DNA of 64,000 nt from Phycisphaerae bacterium (GCA_017999985.1 JAGNKU010000008.1:186001-250000), one strand, 5' to 3'; counted from the stretch's first letter, positions 46,604 through 54,704 are shown. Numbers and translations: made by a program. Notes: generated from the sequence alone by a model not told the origin.

Positions 46604-47218
46604 TTATCGGCCAACTCGACGCGGTCGGGCGTCAATGCCGATGCGGGCTGACTCGGCATCGAATCTGGCTCCGCGCCGCCTGAAGAAGTCGATGGCGTCT
46701 TCACGCTCCGTGTCCGGGAGCAGTCGGATGAAGTCCTCCACCAGGACGCGGACGTGTCCCGCCAGCGCTCCCTCCCGATCCAGTTGACCGAACCCGATGG
46801 CGTCGTCCTCTACCCCGCGCTGGAGTTTGACGGGCACTCCACCGTTTTTGATCCGCAGCCAGTGAGCCAGGCAATTCGCGCGGGTCGCAGACACTCTCGT
46901 GATCGCCCTGTCCGGTGCCTGCTTCTGCGTGGGAAGGACTGCATCCAGCAGCGTGTCGTCTACTCGGACCCGCCTCGCCTTTAGCATGGCTATCGCGCCG
47001 GATCGTTCACGCTTGGGCAGGAGGAGCACGAAAACTTCAGCAAGGACGGTGACGCAGTAAACGTGCTGGCCGTCTGTAGCGAACCAGTGGAACGTCAGCA
47101 CATCGTCCTCAGGTCCACGGACGATTCCGATCCGGCCCGTGGAATCACGGAGCCCCTTCCAACATCGAAGGCAGTTAGCTCTCGACGCTTTCACAATGAC
47201 GACCTTGCACTTTGGCAT
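46604..47218 (-). CDS. Unknown protein with internally duplicated domain
   Basis: 204 residues. ATG 47218 (MPKCKVVIVKAS) is chosen because GAGGG lies about 8 bases upstream; the longer frame to 47,377 has no ribosome site. Two ~85-residue halves are clearly related: ASRANCLRCWKG, PEDDVLTF, LAEVFVLLLPKRER and AIAMLKARRVR in the first match ATRANCLAHWLR, VEDDAIGF, VEDFIRLLPDTER and AIDFFRRRGAR in the second. I recognise no family. It is the last gene of a minus-strand run that starts at the integrase at 49,426. Confidence 0.65.
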   Translation of the reverse strand: MPKCKVVIVKASRANCLRCWKGLRDSTGRIGIVRGPEDDVLTFHWFATDGQHVYCVTVLAEVFVLLLPKRERSGAIAMLKARRVRVDDTLLDAVLPTQKQAPDRAITRVSATRANCLAHWLRIKNGGVPVKLQRGVEDDAIGFGQLDREGALAGHVRVLVEDFIRLLPDTEREDAIDFFRRRGARFDAESARIGIDARPRRVGR

Positions 47219-47265
47219 CGGGACAGCCCTCGGCCCGTATGGGCTGGTCTGTGGGTGGTTGGACG

Positions 47266-47571
47266 TTACGCGGTGGGCAGCGCCAAGTAGACTTCGAGCG
47301 GCATGTCGATGAGGCCCTCGCCCAACTCGGCCAGTTCTCGCGTTCGCTTGCCGTGGACGGGCAGGATCACGATGCACCGCATGACGTTCGCGTAGGGGCC
47401 AGATTCCTGCTTGTGAGCGTGTGCCTCCACGACCGGCAGTTTGACGGTCGGATCGAGTCCGGCGATGTAGTCGTCCGTTAGGAACTGGTTGAAGTGGAAC
47501 GTGTCGGTCTCCAGCGACCGGATCTTGGTCAGGATGCTCTTTGTTACATACGCCACAGGATTGTCATTCAT
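47266..47571 (-). CDS. Small protein of unknown function
   Basis: 101 residues. ATG 47571 (MNDNPVAYVTKS) has GGAG 8 bases upstream. The sequence is mixed alpha/beta with no nameable motif; PVVEAHAHKQESGPYANVMRC is the most distinctive stretch. It lies 47 bp before the duplicated-domain gene and 74 bp after the ACT-domain gene on the same strand, which suggests one transcript. Confidence 0.55.
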   Translation of the reverse strand: MNDNPVAYVTKSILTKIRSLETDTFHFNQFLTDDYIAGLDPTVKLPVVEAHAHKQESGPYANVMRCIVILPVHGKRTRELAELGEGLIDMPLEVYLALPTA

Positions 47572-47645
47572 GTTTGCACTCCGCAACAACTACCAGGAGC
47601 GTGGTAAATCTCCGGGTTTTGGGCAAAACGGACACATCGAAATTG

Positions 47646-48086
47646 TCATGGCCGGTCCCGCCTCGATTGCTCGGTCGTCGGATGCGCTTCACGGCTGCAC
47701 GGGCTCGCCACTTTGAGTGCAATCGCCGAGGCCCGCTTCACGTCGCTCGTTCCCAGCACGACCAGATCGCCGTTGCCCGTGTAGCTGTATTCCACCGGGA
47801 TCGCCTGACCCGCCAGCACGCCGGTGAGCCGGCTCAGCCCGTTCAGATCCGATCCGATGTGCAGCGCCAGCACCTTCTCCGTCGAAAACTGGAAATCCGC
47901 CTTGCGCAGCGCCTTCTTGGTCAGCCCGAGCGGCATGACGATCATCCGGGCGACTTGAGCCCCGCCATCGGTTGCGAACGCTGCGGCTTCGACCGCGACC
48001 CCGGCTCGGCGCAGGGTGGAAATCAGCTTCGCGAACGAACGGGCGTCGTCGTCAATGTTGACCACGAACTGGTCTCGCTGTGGCAC
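47646..48086 (-). CDS. Tandem ACT-domain-like protein
   Basis: 146 residues from GTG 48086, with AAGGAG 8 bases upstream. Two ACT-like units are seen: FVVNIDDDARSFAKLISTLRRAGVAV followed by strands, then VLALHIGSDLNGLSRLTGVLAGQAI and VEYSYTGNGDLVVLGTSD. ACT domains bind amino acids or other small ligands to regulate enzymes; no catalytic domain is attached, so this would be a stand-alone regulator. Its position next to an integrase is unusual for an ACT protein. The last 20 residues are polar and may be poorly conserved. Confidence 0.6.
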   Translation of the reverse strand: MPQRDQFVVNIDDDARSFAKLISTLRRAGVAVEAAAFATDGGAQVARMIVMPLGLTKKALRKADFQFSTEKVLALHIGSDLNGLSRLTGVLAGQAIPVEYSYTGNGDLVVLGTSDVKRASAIALKVASPCSREAHPTTEQSRRDRP

Positions 48087-48229
48087 GGTTCTGCTCCTTC
48101 AGTAAGCACGGCCGGGCGTCGCCGCTCGCCGTGGGAGGCGAACGCGCTCGGACCCACGCGGGTCCGATATAGCGGGACGCCCGATAGCTCGGGCTCATGA
48201 TGGCAGGTTTCAAATGAATTTCTGGAGCG

Positions 48230-49426
48230 TCAAACGCTGGGCGCGGCCACGGCGCAGGAGCCATCGCGTTCGGGTAGCGCCGCTGGACTGAGCCCGGCCA
48301 CAAACCGCCGCATCGCCTTCTGTGCGAACTCGTTCCGCAGGCGGTAGTAGTGCATGACCATCGCCATCTCGTCGTGCCCGACCCACTCCATCACGGTCGC
48401 CATCGGGATGCCGACTTCCGCGCAATGGCTGACAAAGAACCGGCGGAAGTTGTGCAGCGTCAGCTTGCTCTCCTCGATCCCCGTCGCGGTGGCGAGCGCC
48501 TTCAACCGGCCCAGGTAGGTCCGCTCGAAGTAGTCGGCGCGTGAACCGACCGGCGGCAGCGGGACCACGTAGCCGCCTTGACTTTCGGTCCCCAACTCGT
48601 CGAGCGCCTGCCAAACCAGCGGGCTGACCGGAATGACGCGGTCAGTCTTGTCCTTGGGTAAAAAGTAGACGCCGTCGGCCGTGATTTTTCGACGGACCTG
48701 CAAGATGTTCAGGTCGCGGTCGAGATCGCTCCACTCCAGCATGCCGAGTTCGGAGCAGCGCATGCCCGTGCTGGCGAGCATCACGAAAACGGAGCGGTCG
48801 CCCGGTTCGGCGGCGTCCCTGATCCGTCGATACTCGGCTTCGGTATAAGTCACCTTACGCGGCGATTCCTCGTCAAAAAGCAGGCGCACTCCGTAGCGTT
48901 GCTGCGATGCTGGGTTGACGTGGAGCCGGCCCGTCGCCTTGCACCAGTTGAAGAAGCTGCGCAGCGCAATGAGCTTGTTGTCCACCGTCACCCGGTCGTT
49001 GCCCTGGTCGAGCGACCACTGTCGGAAGTCGAGCACGGTCTCGGTCGTGATGCTGGGCAGCCGCGTGATGGATCGCTTGGTGGACAGGAACTTGCGGAAG
49101 CCGGCGACGATGCTGCGGTAGCTCGAATACGTGTTTGGCGTGTTCTGGACGCGCTGGTATTCGAGCCAGCCGTCGAGCGCCGACTCGACGCGATCATCGG
49201 CCCGAAGAGCCGGTGGCTCGGGTAGGCCGAACTCGGCCCGCGTCAGCTTGAGCGACATGCCCTCCGCCCAAAGAAGCGCACCCTTCTTGTCGCGGTGCCG
49301 GGTTGAGAGACTGCGCCACACGCCCCGTTCGTCGCGGAAGTGAAAATGCCAGATGCGTTTGAGCTTCCGCAGGATGCCCCTGCCCGCATGCACCTTGTCC
49401 TGTTCGTTCTTGCTCCACTTTGGCAT
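48230..49426 (-). CDS. Tyrosine recombinase / integrase
   Basis: 398 residues. ATG 49426 (MPKWSKNEQDK) has GGAG 8 bases upstream. N-terminal arm-binding-like region, SAM-like core-binding domain (ALDGWLEYQRVQNTPNTYSS) and catalytic domain with Arg in STGMRCSELGMLEW, a Lys in PKDKTDRVIPV, HNFRR (H-x-x-R), and GH...YY (WVGHDEMAMVMHYYR) holding the nucleophilic Tyr. All catalytic residues are present, so it should be active. It probably mobilised the surrounding region; no att site next to it could be identified. Confidence 0.92.
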   Translation of the reverse strand: MPKWSKNEQDKVHAGRGILRKLKRIWHFHFRDERGVWRSLSTRHRDKKGALLWAEGMSLKLTRAEFGLPEPPALRADDRVESALDGWLEYQRVQNTPNTYSSYRSIVAGFRKFLSTKRSITRLPSITTETVLDFRQWSLDQGNDRVTVDNKLIALRSFFNWCKATGRLHVNPASQQRYGVRLLFDEESPRKVTYTEAEYRRIRDAAEPGDRSVFVMLASTGMRCSELGMLEWSDLDRDLNILQVRRKITADGVYFLPKDKTDRVIPVSPLVWQALDELGTESQGGYVVPLPPVGSRADYFERTYLGRLKALATATGIEESKLTLHNFRRFFVSHCAEVGIPMATVMEWVGHDEMAMVMHYYRLRNEFAQKAMRRFVAGLSPAALPERDGSCAVAAPSV

Positions 49427-49532
49427 GATCGGTTCTCCAGTTTGGACGTGTTCTGTGCGTCGGCATGGGGCCAATGGGAGCCCCACCGAGCGGCCGCTTT
49501 GCTGGAATTATCAATCGCCAGGAAGGAGAGAC

Positions 49533-49814
49533 ATGATCGACCCCGCCACCGAACAGCTTTTCTTGCTCACAGAAGCCCCCGCAATCATCAACCCGTCGCA
49601 CCCGCCGCACATCGCGACAATATGGCGATGGGCAATCGGCGGCCTGAAAGGCGGAGTTCGACTCGAATCCATAAAAGTCGGCGGCCAGCGGTTCACGAGC
49701 CGCGAAGCGATCCGGCGGTTTCTGGTGCGGATTAACGAGCCGGCTGCGATGCCAATGGAGCCGAGCGCGGCAGCCATTGCGGCAGGAAAGAAACTGGAGG
49801 AGATGGGGGCGTGA
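49533..49814 (+). CDS. DUF1580-like / excisionase-like small protein
   Basis: 93 residues from ATG 49533 with AAGGAGAG upstream. LLTEAPAIINPSHPPHIATIWRWAIGGLKGGVRLE and VGGQRFTSREAIRRFL fit the planctomycete DUF1580 pattern, a helix-turn-helix resembling MerR/excisionase folds (wing residues GGQRFTSREA). Divergent from the integrase gene 107 bp away, as expected for an excisionase or directionality factor (inference). Confidence 0.75.
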   Translation: MIDPATEQLFLLTEAPAIINPSHPPHIATIWRWAIGGLKGGVRLESIKVGGQRFTSREAIRRFLVRINEPAAMPMEPSAAAIAAGKKLEEMGA

Positions 49815-49867
49815 TTGAACACGTGCCTGTCATGGCCGGGTTATGCGCCGCCCAACGTCTCGGTCTC

Positions 49868-50170
49868 TCAGCCTCCGCCCTGTGAAGTTGCGGGGCTTAC
49901 TTGCGTGGTCGGCACCGCAGCGGGCTTCGCCGCCGTCGCGGACGCCCAGCGCCAGACCGCCGTGCCCGCAACAACGCCCAGCGACAGGAGAACGACGACA
50001 AGCGCCGCGAGCCAGCGGTGCTTGGGCTTGGGTGGCGGCGCAGCGATGCGACGGAGGATGCGCTCTCGTTCGGCTCGGTCACCGGGTTGCACGTCCACCA
50101 CCACCTGCCCGAGGCGGTTGAGCGCCCCGAAGTCATCCGCAACCTCGCGCACTTGTGGTGGCGTTTCCAT
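49868..50170 (-). CDS. Small single-pass membrane protein, unknown
   Basis: 100 residues from ATG 50170 (METPPQVREVADDFG). A polar N-terminus with DRAERERILRRIA is followed by KPKHRW and a strong transmembrane helix (LAALVVVLLSLGVVAGTAVW), then an Ala/Thr/Pro-rich tail. The arrangement recalls small anti-sigma-like membrane proteins but nothing specific can be claimed. It overlaps the amidoligase remnant on the opposite strand by about 110 bp, so one of the two is unlikely to be intact here. Confidence 0.45.
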   Translation of the reverse strand: METPPQVREVADDFGALNRLGQVVVDVQPGDRAERERILRRIAAPPPKPKHRWLAALVVVLLSLGVVAGTAVWRWASATAAKPAAVPTTQVSPATSQGGG

Positions 50171-50653
50171 CCTGTGATTTACGGCCTCGTCGCCCCGAGC
50201 CGACAGAACAACCAATACTGTCGGAAACCAACGCAAGCCGATGCGACGATGTTCGACCACGTTCGAACGTATCCAAATTTGACCGCGAAGCTGGCCCGCT
50301 GCGACCGCTACATGGGCCTGAACCTGACGAACCTGACCAACCGCGACCGAATGACAGTCGAGTTTCGCGTTCACGGCGGCAGCACCGATTGGACGAAGAT
50401 CGGCGCTTGGATTCTCGCCACGCAGCGTTGGGTTGAGCATGCCGTCGCCCGATCTTGCCACTACCGCCCCGAGCCGGTGCCCAACACGCAGGCTGGGCTG
50501 AATGCGTTGCTGATCGCGACTGGCTTGAAACCGAACAGCCGGATTTACAAGCGGATCGATAAGCCGCTGCGGCAGGCCGGACGTTTTCTGCTGCGGCGCT
50601 GGCAGCACTTCAACCGGCCGCCGGAACCGAAGGCCAAGGGCGAGGCGGCATGA
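50060..50653 (+). pseudogene. Amidoligase (Amidoligase_2) C-terminal remnant
   Basis: About 197 codons. VTGLHVHHHLPE corresponds to the GxHVH metal/ATP-binding strand, and LWWRFHPVIYGLVAPSRQNN plus YC, YMGLNLTNLTN, MTVEFRVHGGSTDW and KIGAWILATQRWVEHAV follow the amidoligase pattern closely. These are COG-GS (glutamine-synthetase-like) ligases that form amide bonds to peptides or amino acids. The N-terminal third (the GxExE strands) and a credible start are missing; upstream in-frame sequence is Arg-rich nonsense. Its TGA overlaps the next ATG (ATGA), so it was the first gene of a coupled operon. Confidence 0.6.
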
Positions 50654-51147
50654 CGAAAATCGTGGCACCGAAAAGGAGAGCAGCCGTGCGGATGGACGGA
50701 TACCCGGCAACCGTCGTGGAAATTCTGGATGATCGGATGACCTTCAGGCCCGCCGCTCTGCGAGCAATGCGGGAATTTCGTGCATCGCATCCGTGGCGTG
50801 GCGATAACGACCAGCGCAAGGCCAAGTTCCAGGAGTTGGTTGTCGGTCTGGCCGAGGCGTATCAGGTCGCCGCGCCCGAGCTACTCATCGACCGCCTGGA
50901 CGGCTCCAGCAGTGGGGCGAGTTCCTACGACCCGTCGCGGCACCGAATTGTCCTGCGGGGGCGACTGAGCGTGATCACCCTGCTGCATGAGTTTGCCCAT
51001 GGGGGCGTTCCCGGCGCTCGTGCCCGGCGACGGGATCGTTCGCGGCGTTGTGCTCGACATCAACCCCGACGGGCTGCTGATCACCGACCAGGTCGAGGGA
51101 CACCGGCCCGACGCGCGAGCTTGCTTCTACCAGCGACAGAAGGTTGA
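50650..51147 (+). pseudogene. Broken zinc-metallopeptidase-like gene (HEFAH)
   Basis: Begins at ATG 50650, overlapping the amidoligase stop. Coding quality is good through YDPSRHRIVLRGRLSVITLLHEFAHGG (about 51,005), where HEFAH is an HExxH-type zinc site. After that the frame becomes Arg-rich and biologically implausible, while another frame becomes the cyclotransferase-like protein. The peptidase therefore lacks its C-terminus, including the third zinc ligand. Probable deletion joining it to the next gene. Confidence 0.55.
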
Positions 51148-51277
51148 GATCCGCCTGGACGACGGTGGAACCTTGCGGGGTTGGACCTACTTCTACGGCC
51201 GCCCTGTTTCCGTGTCTGACTCCCGCCGACTTGTGGTCGGTGAGCAGGACGGCGTTCCTATCTATGCGTGGAGATGA
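50987..51277 (+). pseudogene. Gamma-glutamylcyclotransferase-like (AIG2/GGCT fold) gene lacking its N-terminus
   Basis: GAFPALVPGDGIVRGVVLDI, DQVEGH and RGWTYFYGRP match the second half of the GGCT/AIG2 family (FPALVPGxGxVxGEVYxV, LDRLEGH with the catalytic Glu, WTYxY). The family's N-terminal VFVYGTL strand and first ~45 residues are absent; the frame opens inside the peptidase sequence at ATG 50987. Family knowledge: amidoligases and GGCT-like proteins co-occur in gene neighbourhoods thought to make and break gamma-glutamyl or similar amide bonds. Confidence 0.55.
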
Positions 51278-51471
51278 AGATGAAAGCTGGCGAGAAACTG
51301 ACCTACTCCGAAGTGTGCGAGCGAATCCGACTGGCGGTGGCGTCGATCCTGGACGATGCCGACGACGCAGCGAAACTGCACAATGAAGTAGCCCAGGGGA
51401 AGGTCATACTGGACGAGAGCGACCCCACACGCGACACCTACGTCTGCGTTGAGGGCGACGAGAGCGACTGA
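51274..51471 (+). CDS. Small acidic protein of unknown function
   Basis: 65 residues. ATG 51274 overlaps the TGA of the cyclotransferase-like gene (ATGA), indicating translational coupling; an in-frame GTG at 51268 is the alternative. The sequence (YSEVCERIRLAVASILDD, then an Asp/Glu-rich C-terminus) is helical and acidic. No family recognised; probably part of the amidoligase cassette. Confidence 0.5.
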   Translation: MKMKAGEKLTYSEVCERIRLAVASILDDADDAAKLHNEVAQGKVILDESDPTRDTYVCVEGDESD

Positions 51472-51848
51472 GCATCGTGTCGCTCAGGGGCATCCGGCTG
51501 CGATACTTGGTCCCGGATGTCCCCCGCAGGCATCCGCGTTGAACACGGGGCTCGTGTGTTGCTCTGGCGGGCCTTCTGCGAGGGGGATCGGGCCGCGGAC
51601 GCGGCCCCGGCCCTATCCCGTGCGATGCGCCTCGTCGAGCACCTGGCCGGCGCATGCTCCACCTGACATCAGTGCGCGTGAGGGGCCTTGAGCTACGCCG
51701 ATTCTGCCCTTGAAAAACCGGGCAAAGCGTGGCGCACTGCGATGATGAGAAAATCGCGGGAAACATCGGATTCGACTTGCGCGACGACCAAACCGCGCGA
51801 ACACTCTACGTATGTGATGTAGATGAGGCGACGACGGAGAACTGCCCG
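51472..51848. other. 377-bp intergenic region
   Basis: I see no gene or strong hairpin. The right end carries the GGAG site of the RuvB-like gene. Open frames extending that gene leftward to 51,729 have no ribosome site and unlike composition. Confidence 0.45.
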
Positions 51849-52802
51849 ATGCTGATGCCGCCGACGGTCGATCATTTCCAGGGACAACCTGAAGCTGTTG
51901 CTCTACTGCGGACCGCGCTGGAGGCCGCGTGGAACGACGGCACGCGCTTGCCGCACATGCTGCTCACCGGTCCACCGGGTGTCGGCAAAACGACGCTGGC
52001 CAACCTCGCTGCCCGTGAGATGGGTGTCGTCGTTCACGAGCGGCTGGGACAGACGCTTGAAGTGCCCGCGATGGTCAACGGCGTGCTGATGGAGGCGGAA
52101 GATAAGGATGTCGTCTTTGTGGATGAAGCGCACGAGCTTCCCCGGCAGTGCCAGACCGTGCTGTATCGGGCGATGGAGGATCGCTCGGTCTTCCTTCACA
52201 ACCAGCAGCGGAACTCGCTGAAGCTGCCGCTGGCGGACTTCACGCTCGTCCTGGCGACCACCGACGAATACTGCCTGCTGCAACCGCTGCGGGATCGCTG
52301 CAAGCTGACGATTCCATTCCGCTGGTATCAGCCCGATGACCTTGCCACCATCGTGCGGCAGCGGGCGCACATGATGAGCGTTGAGATCGCCGACGGTGTC
52401 CCCGACATGATCGCCAGCCGGGCCAAGGGCACGCCACGACTCGCCATCCGCCTGCTCGAAGCTTGCCACCGTTATGCCCGCAGCCGGAACGACCAGTCCG
52501 TCGGGGCGGAGCATTTCAACGCGACCGTGGCGCTGGAACAGATCGACGAGTTGGGGCTCGGCCGCGATGAACGGCGCTATCTTGCGCTGTTGGCGGAGAA
52601 ACATGGCGAGCCCGTGCGGCTGATCACGGCCGAATCCGCCCTCGGGCTGCACCGCCGGACGATACAAACGGTGCTGGAGCCGTTCCTGATCCGCACCGGC
52701 CTCTGCGAACGGCTGCCGACGGGACGAGCGATCACGCCCAAGGGGTTGCACCACTTGGCCCGCAGCGCCGAGGGTTATCAATCGGACGCACGAGAGGAAT
52801 GA
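51849..52802 (+). CDS. RuvB-like AAA+ ATPase
   Basis: 317 residues from ATG 51849 (MLMPPTVDHFQGQ), with GGAG upstream. Walker A GPPGVGKTTL, Walker B VVFVDEAHEL, sensor 1 LATTDEY, arginine-finger region QPLRDRCKL and sensor 2 GTPRLAIRLL are all present. The C-terminal winged helix ends GLCERLPTGRAITPKGLHHL, as in RuvB (GLIQRTPRGR). It is similar in length to RuvB, but no RuvA or RuvC is nearby. In a mobile element it may drive branch migration or replisome loading (inference). Two bases separate it from the downstream HTH gene. Confidence 0.88.
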   Translation: MLMPPTVDHFQGQPEAVALLRTALEAAWNDGTRLPHMLLTGPPGVGKTTLANLAAREMGVVVHERLGQTLEVPAMVNGVLMEAEDKDVVFVDEAHELPRQCQTVLYRAMEDRSVFLHNQQRNSLKLPLADFTLVLATTDEYCLLQPLRDRCKLTIPFRWYQPDDLATIVRQRAHMMSVEIADGVPDMIASRAKGTPRLAIRLLEACHRYARSRNDQSVGAEHFNATVALEQIDELGLGRDERRYLALLAEKHGEPVRLITAESALGLHRRTIQTVLEPFLIRTGLCERLPTGRAITPKGLHHLARSAEGYQSDAREE

Positions 52803-52803
52803 A

Positions 52804-53307
52804 ATGCCGTTGAACGACGCTTCACCACCTAAAGAAATCGTGACGGTCAGCGAGATGGCGTGGACGCTCGGGCTGTCGCGTGCCCGGTTCTACCAACTTG
52901 TCGGTCAGGGCGTTTTTCCCACGCCGTCCCGGAATCCGACGACACGACGACCGTTCTACTCGCGGGATCAGCAGGCGCAATGCCGCGAGATTCGGCGGAC
53001 GAATCGGGGGGCCAACGGCAAGAGCGTCCTCTTCTACGCCGTGGCACCGAAACCACCGCCGGCCCCGAAGAGATCACGTTCAGCGAAGCAGCCGGCGTCT
53101 GCCGCTGCGCTATCGACCGACTTGCTGGACCACCTGCGCGACGGGCTCGGGCAGCTTGGGCTACGCGATGTCCCCGACGCTCGGCTGCGGGCCGCGTTGA
53201 CGGAGGCCTGTCCGATTGGCCACGACGGCGTCGAGCCAGCAGCGCTGCTGACCGCCGTTTACCGCTGCCTGAAGCGCCAGAATTCTCCAGATAATGTGGC
53301 GGGATAA
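52804..53307 (+). CDS. HTH DNA-binding protein partnered with RuvB-like ATPase
   Basis: 167 residues from ATG 52804, immediately after the RuvB-like gene. The N-terminal VSEMAWTLGLSRARFYQLVGQGVFP and RPFYSRDQQAQCREIRR form a MerR/excisionase-like winged HTH. A Pro/Lys/Ala-rich linker (about 80-100) joins a C-terminal helical domain (LLDHLRDGLGQLGL, AALLTAVYRCLKR). Probably positions the ATPase on DNA or regulates the module. Its stop overlaps an inverted repeat region upstream of the next recombinase. Confidence 0.7.
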   Translation: MPLNDASPPKEIVTVSEMAWTLGLSRARFYQLVGQGVFPTPSRNPTTRRPFYSRDQQAQCREIRRTNRGANGKSVLFYAVAPKPPPAPKRSRSAKQPASAAALSTDLLDHLRDGLGQLGLRDVPDARLRAALTEACPIGHDGVEPAALLTAVYRCLKRQNSPDNVAG

Positions 53308-53396
53308 CAGCCATTATCCCGCGAGTAAGACCGAGGAACTGTCTACTGTGTGTCTGATTTCTGTGGAGAAGGCGTTGAACATTCGCCAGATAATGT
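53287..53396. repeat. Direct and inverted repeats upstream of a recombinase gene
   Basis: The 11-mer CCAGATAATGT occurs at 53,287-53,297 and again at 53,386-53,396. Next to the first copy is a 9-bp inverted repeat GCGGGATAA / TTATCCCGC (53,299-53,322, 6-base spacer). No T-run follows, so it is more likely a protein-binding or recombination site than a terminator. Confidence 0.5.
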
Positions 53397-53412
53397 TTTC
53401 TGAGGGGTCCAG

Positions 53413-54150
53413 ATGATCCTGCCCAGCACCGTTGAGCAATACCTGACCAGCCGGGATTTCAGCCCACACACTCAAAAGGCGATCCGGGCGGACCTGCGGA
53501 AGTTCGCGGCGTGGTTCGTCGCGGCCAACAACGAGCCATTCAACGTCACGAGGATCACCGTGGCCGACCTGACCGCATTCCGCGACCACCTGGTCGGCGT
53601 CCGTCGTCAGGCCGTGGCGAGCGTCAACCGGGCACTGGTTTCGCTGCGGCGGTTTCTTGGGCATCTTGTGCAGAGCGGCGAGCTTCCGACAAACCCCGCG
53701 ATAGCGGTGAAAGAGCTTCGCCGCGTGCCTCTGGCACCGAAAGGTCTGACTGCGGCCCAGATCCGGCGGATCATGCGGGAGATTGAGATCCGGCAGGACG
53801 TGCGGGCGGGAGCGATCATCGCGCTGATGGCCCTTGGTGGTCTCCGCGTGTCCGACGTAGTCGGCCTGGACCTTCAGGATGTCGTGATCAACCCCCGTTC
53901 GGGCAGCGTCATCTGCCGGCACGGGAAAGGGAACAAGCAGCGGGTCGTTCCGCTCTGCCGCGAGGCCCGTCGGCTGCTGACTGCATACCTGGAGGTCCGG
54001 CCACCGACGGCCGCAACCCGCGTGTTCATTGGCGAGCGAGGCCCGCTGACCGACGACGGCGTGCGGGCAATCTGTGAGCGATACGCCGCGACTTGCGGCG
54101 TGGACTTCACGCCTCACCGCCTGCGGCACGCTGCGATGCGTGGTGCGTGA
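53413..54150 (+). pseudogene. Tyrosine recombinase truncated before its catalytic tyrosine
   Basis: 245 codons from ATG 53413. XerC/D-like: N-terminal SAM-like domain (FSPHTQKAIRADLRKFAAWF, ALVSLRRFLGHLV), catalytic Arg in ALGGLRVSDVVGLDL, Lys in RHGKGNKQRVVPL and the start of the H-x-x-R box in TPHRLRHAAM. The frame then stops, so the remaining H/W and the nucleophilic Tyr (normally ~35 residues later) are missing and it should be inactive. Immediately afterwards the sequence switches to the tail of a serine recombinase. Confidence 0.8.
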
Positions 54151-54704
54151 ACGTCGAGAAGCTGAAAAAGTTCATATTCGGTGAGATTCAGCGGCGGGTC
54201 TCGACGGAGGAGTTTCGGGCAGCGCTACGGGCATACCTGGTGGGCCGCCTTGGGCAGTTGCTCCGGAGCGAGGTGCTCGACACCCGCATGATCGACCGCG
54301 ACATCGCCCAGGCCGAGCAGAGGAAGCGGCGGCTCATCGACAGCATCGCCGAGGGCCTCCTTGACCGGCATGACCCCGTCGTGGCCCGGAAGCTCGCCGA
54401 GATCGACGACGAGCTACTCATCCTGGCCACCCGCCGGGAAGAAATCATCCGCGTCGTCGGCTGTGACCTGGACGCCGACGCCATCGCGGCCAGGTTGCTG
54501 GAGCGGGTCAACGACCTGGCGGGCTTCCTGGAGAGCCAGGACGTAGAGACCCAGCGGACGGCCCTGTTCGCCTTCTGCCGCCGGATCGTGGCGGACGCTC
54601 GGAAGAAGGAAATCGTGATCGAGACCGACCTGCTTGGGCTGGCGCAAAATGAAACCCCGCCGGGACTTCCAGCGGGGTTGTGCATAAATCGACTCCCCGA
54701 GTAG
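54147..54704 (+). pseudogene. C-terminal fragment of a large serine recombinase
   Basis: From GTG 54147 (VNVEKLKKFIFGEI) the frame gives ~185 residues with a coiled-coil segment (DIAQAEQRKRRLIDSIAEG, LAEIDDELLILATRREEI) and FCRRIVADARKKEIVIE near the end, as in the zinc-ribbon/coiled-coil tail of large serine recombinases. The resolvase catalytic domain, Recombinase domain and zinc ribbon are missing. The last ~20 codons run through a tRNA terminator and the tRNA 3' end, so the natural stop is also lost. Confidence 0.65.
54653..54679 (-). terminator. Rho-independent terminator, probably of a tRNA gene
   Basis: 8-bp stem AACCCCGC / GCGGGGTT with an 11-base loop. Read on the minus strand it is followed by TCATTTTG, and it lies 14 bp beyond the tRNA 3'-end sequence, the usual place for a tRNA terminator. 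Confidence 0.7.
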
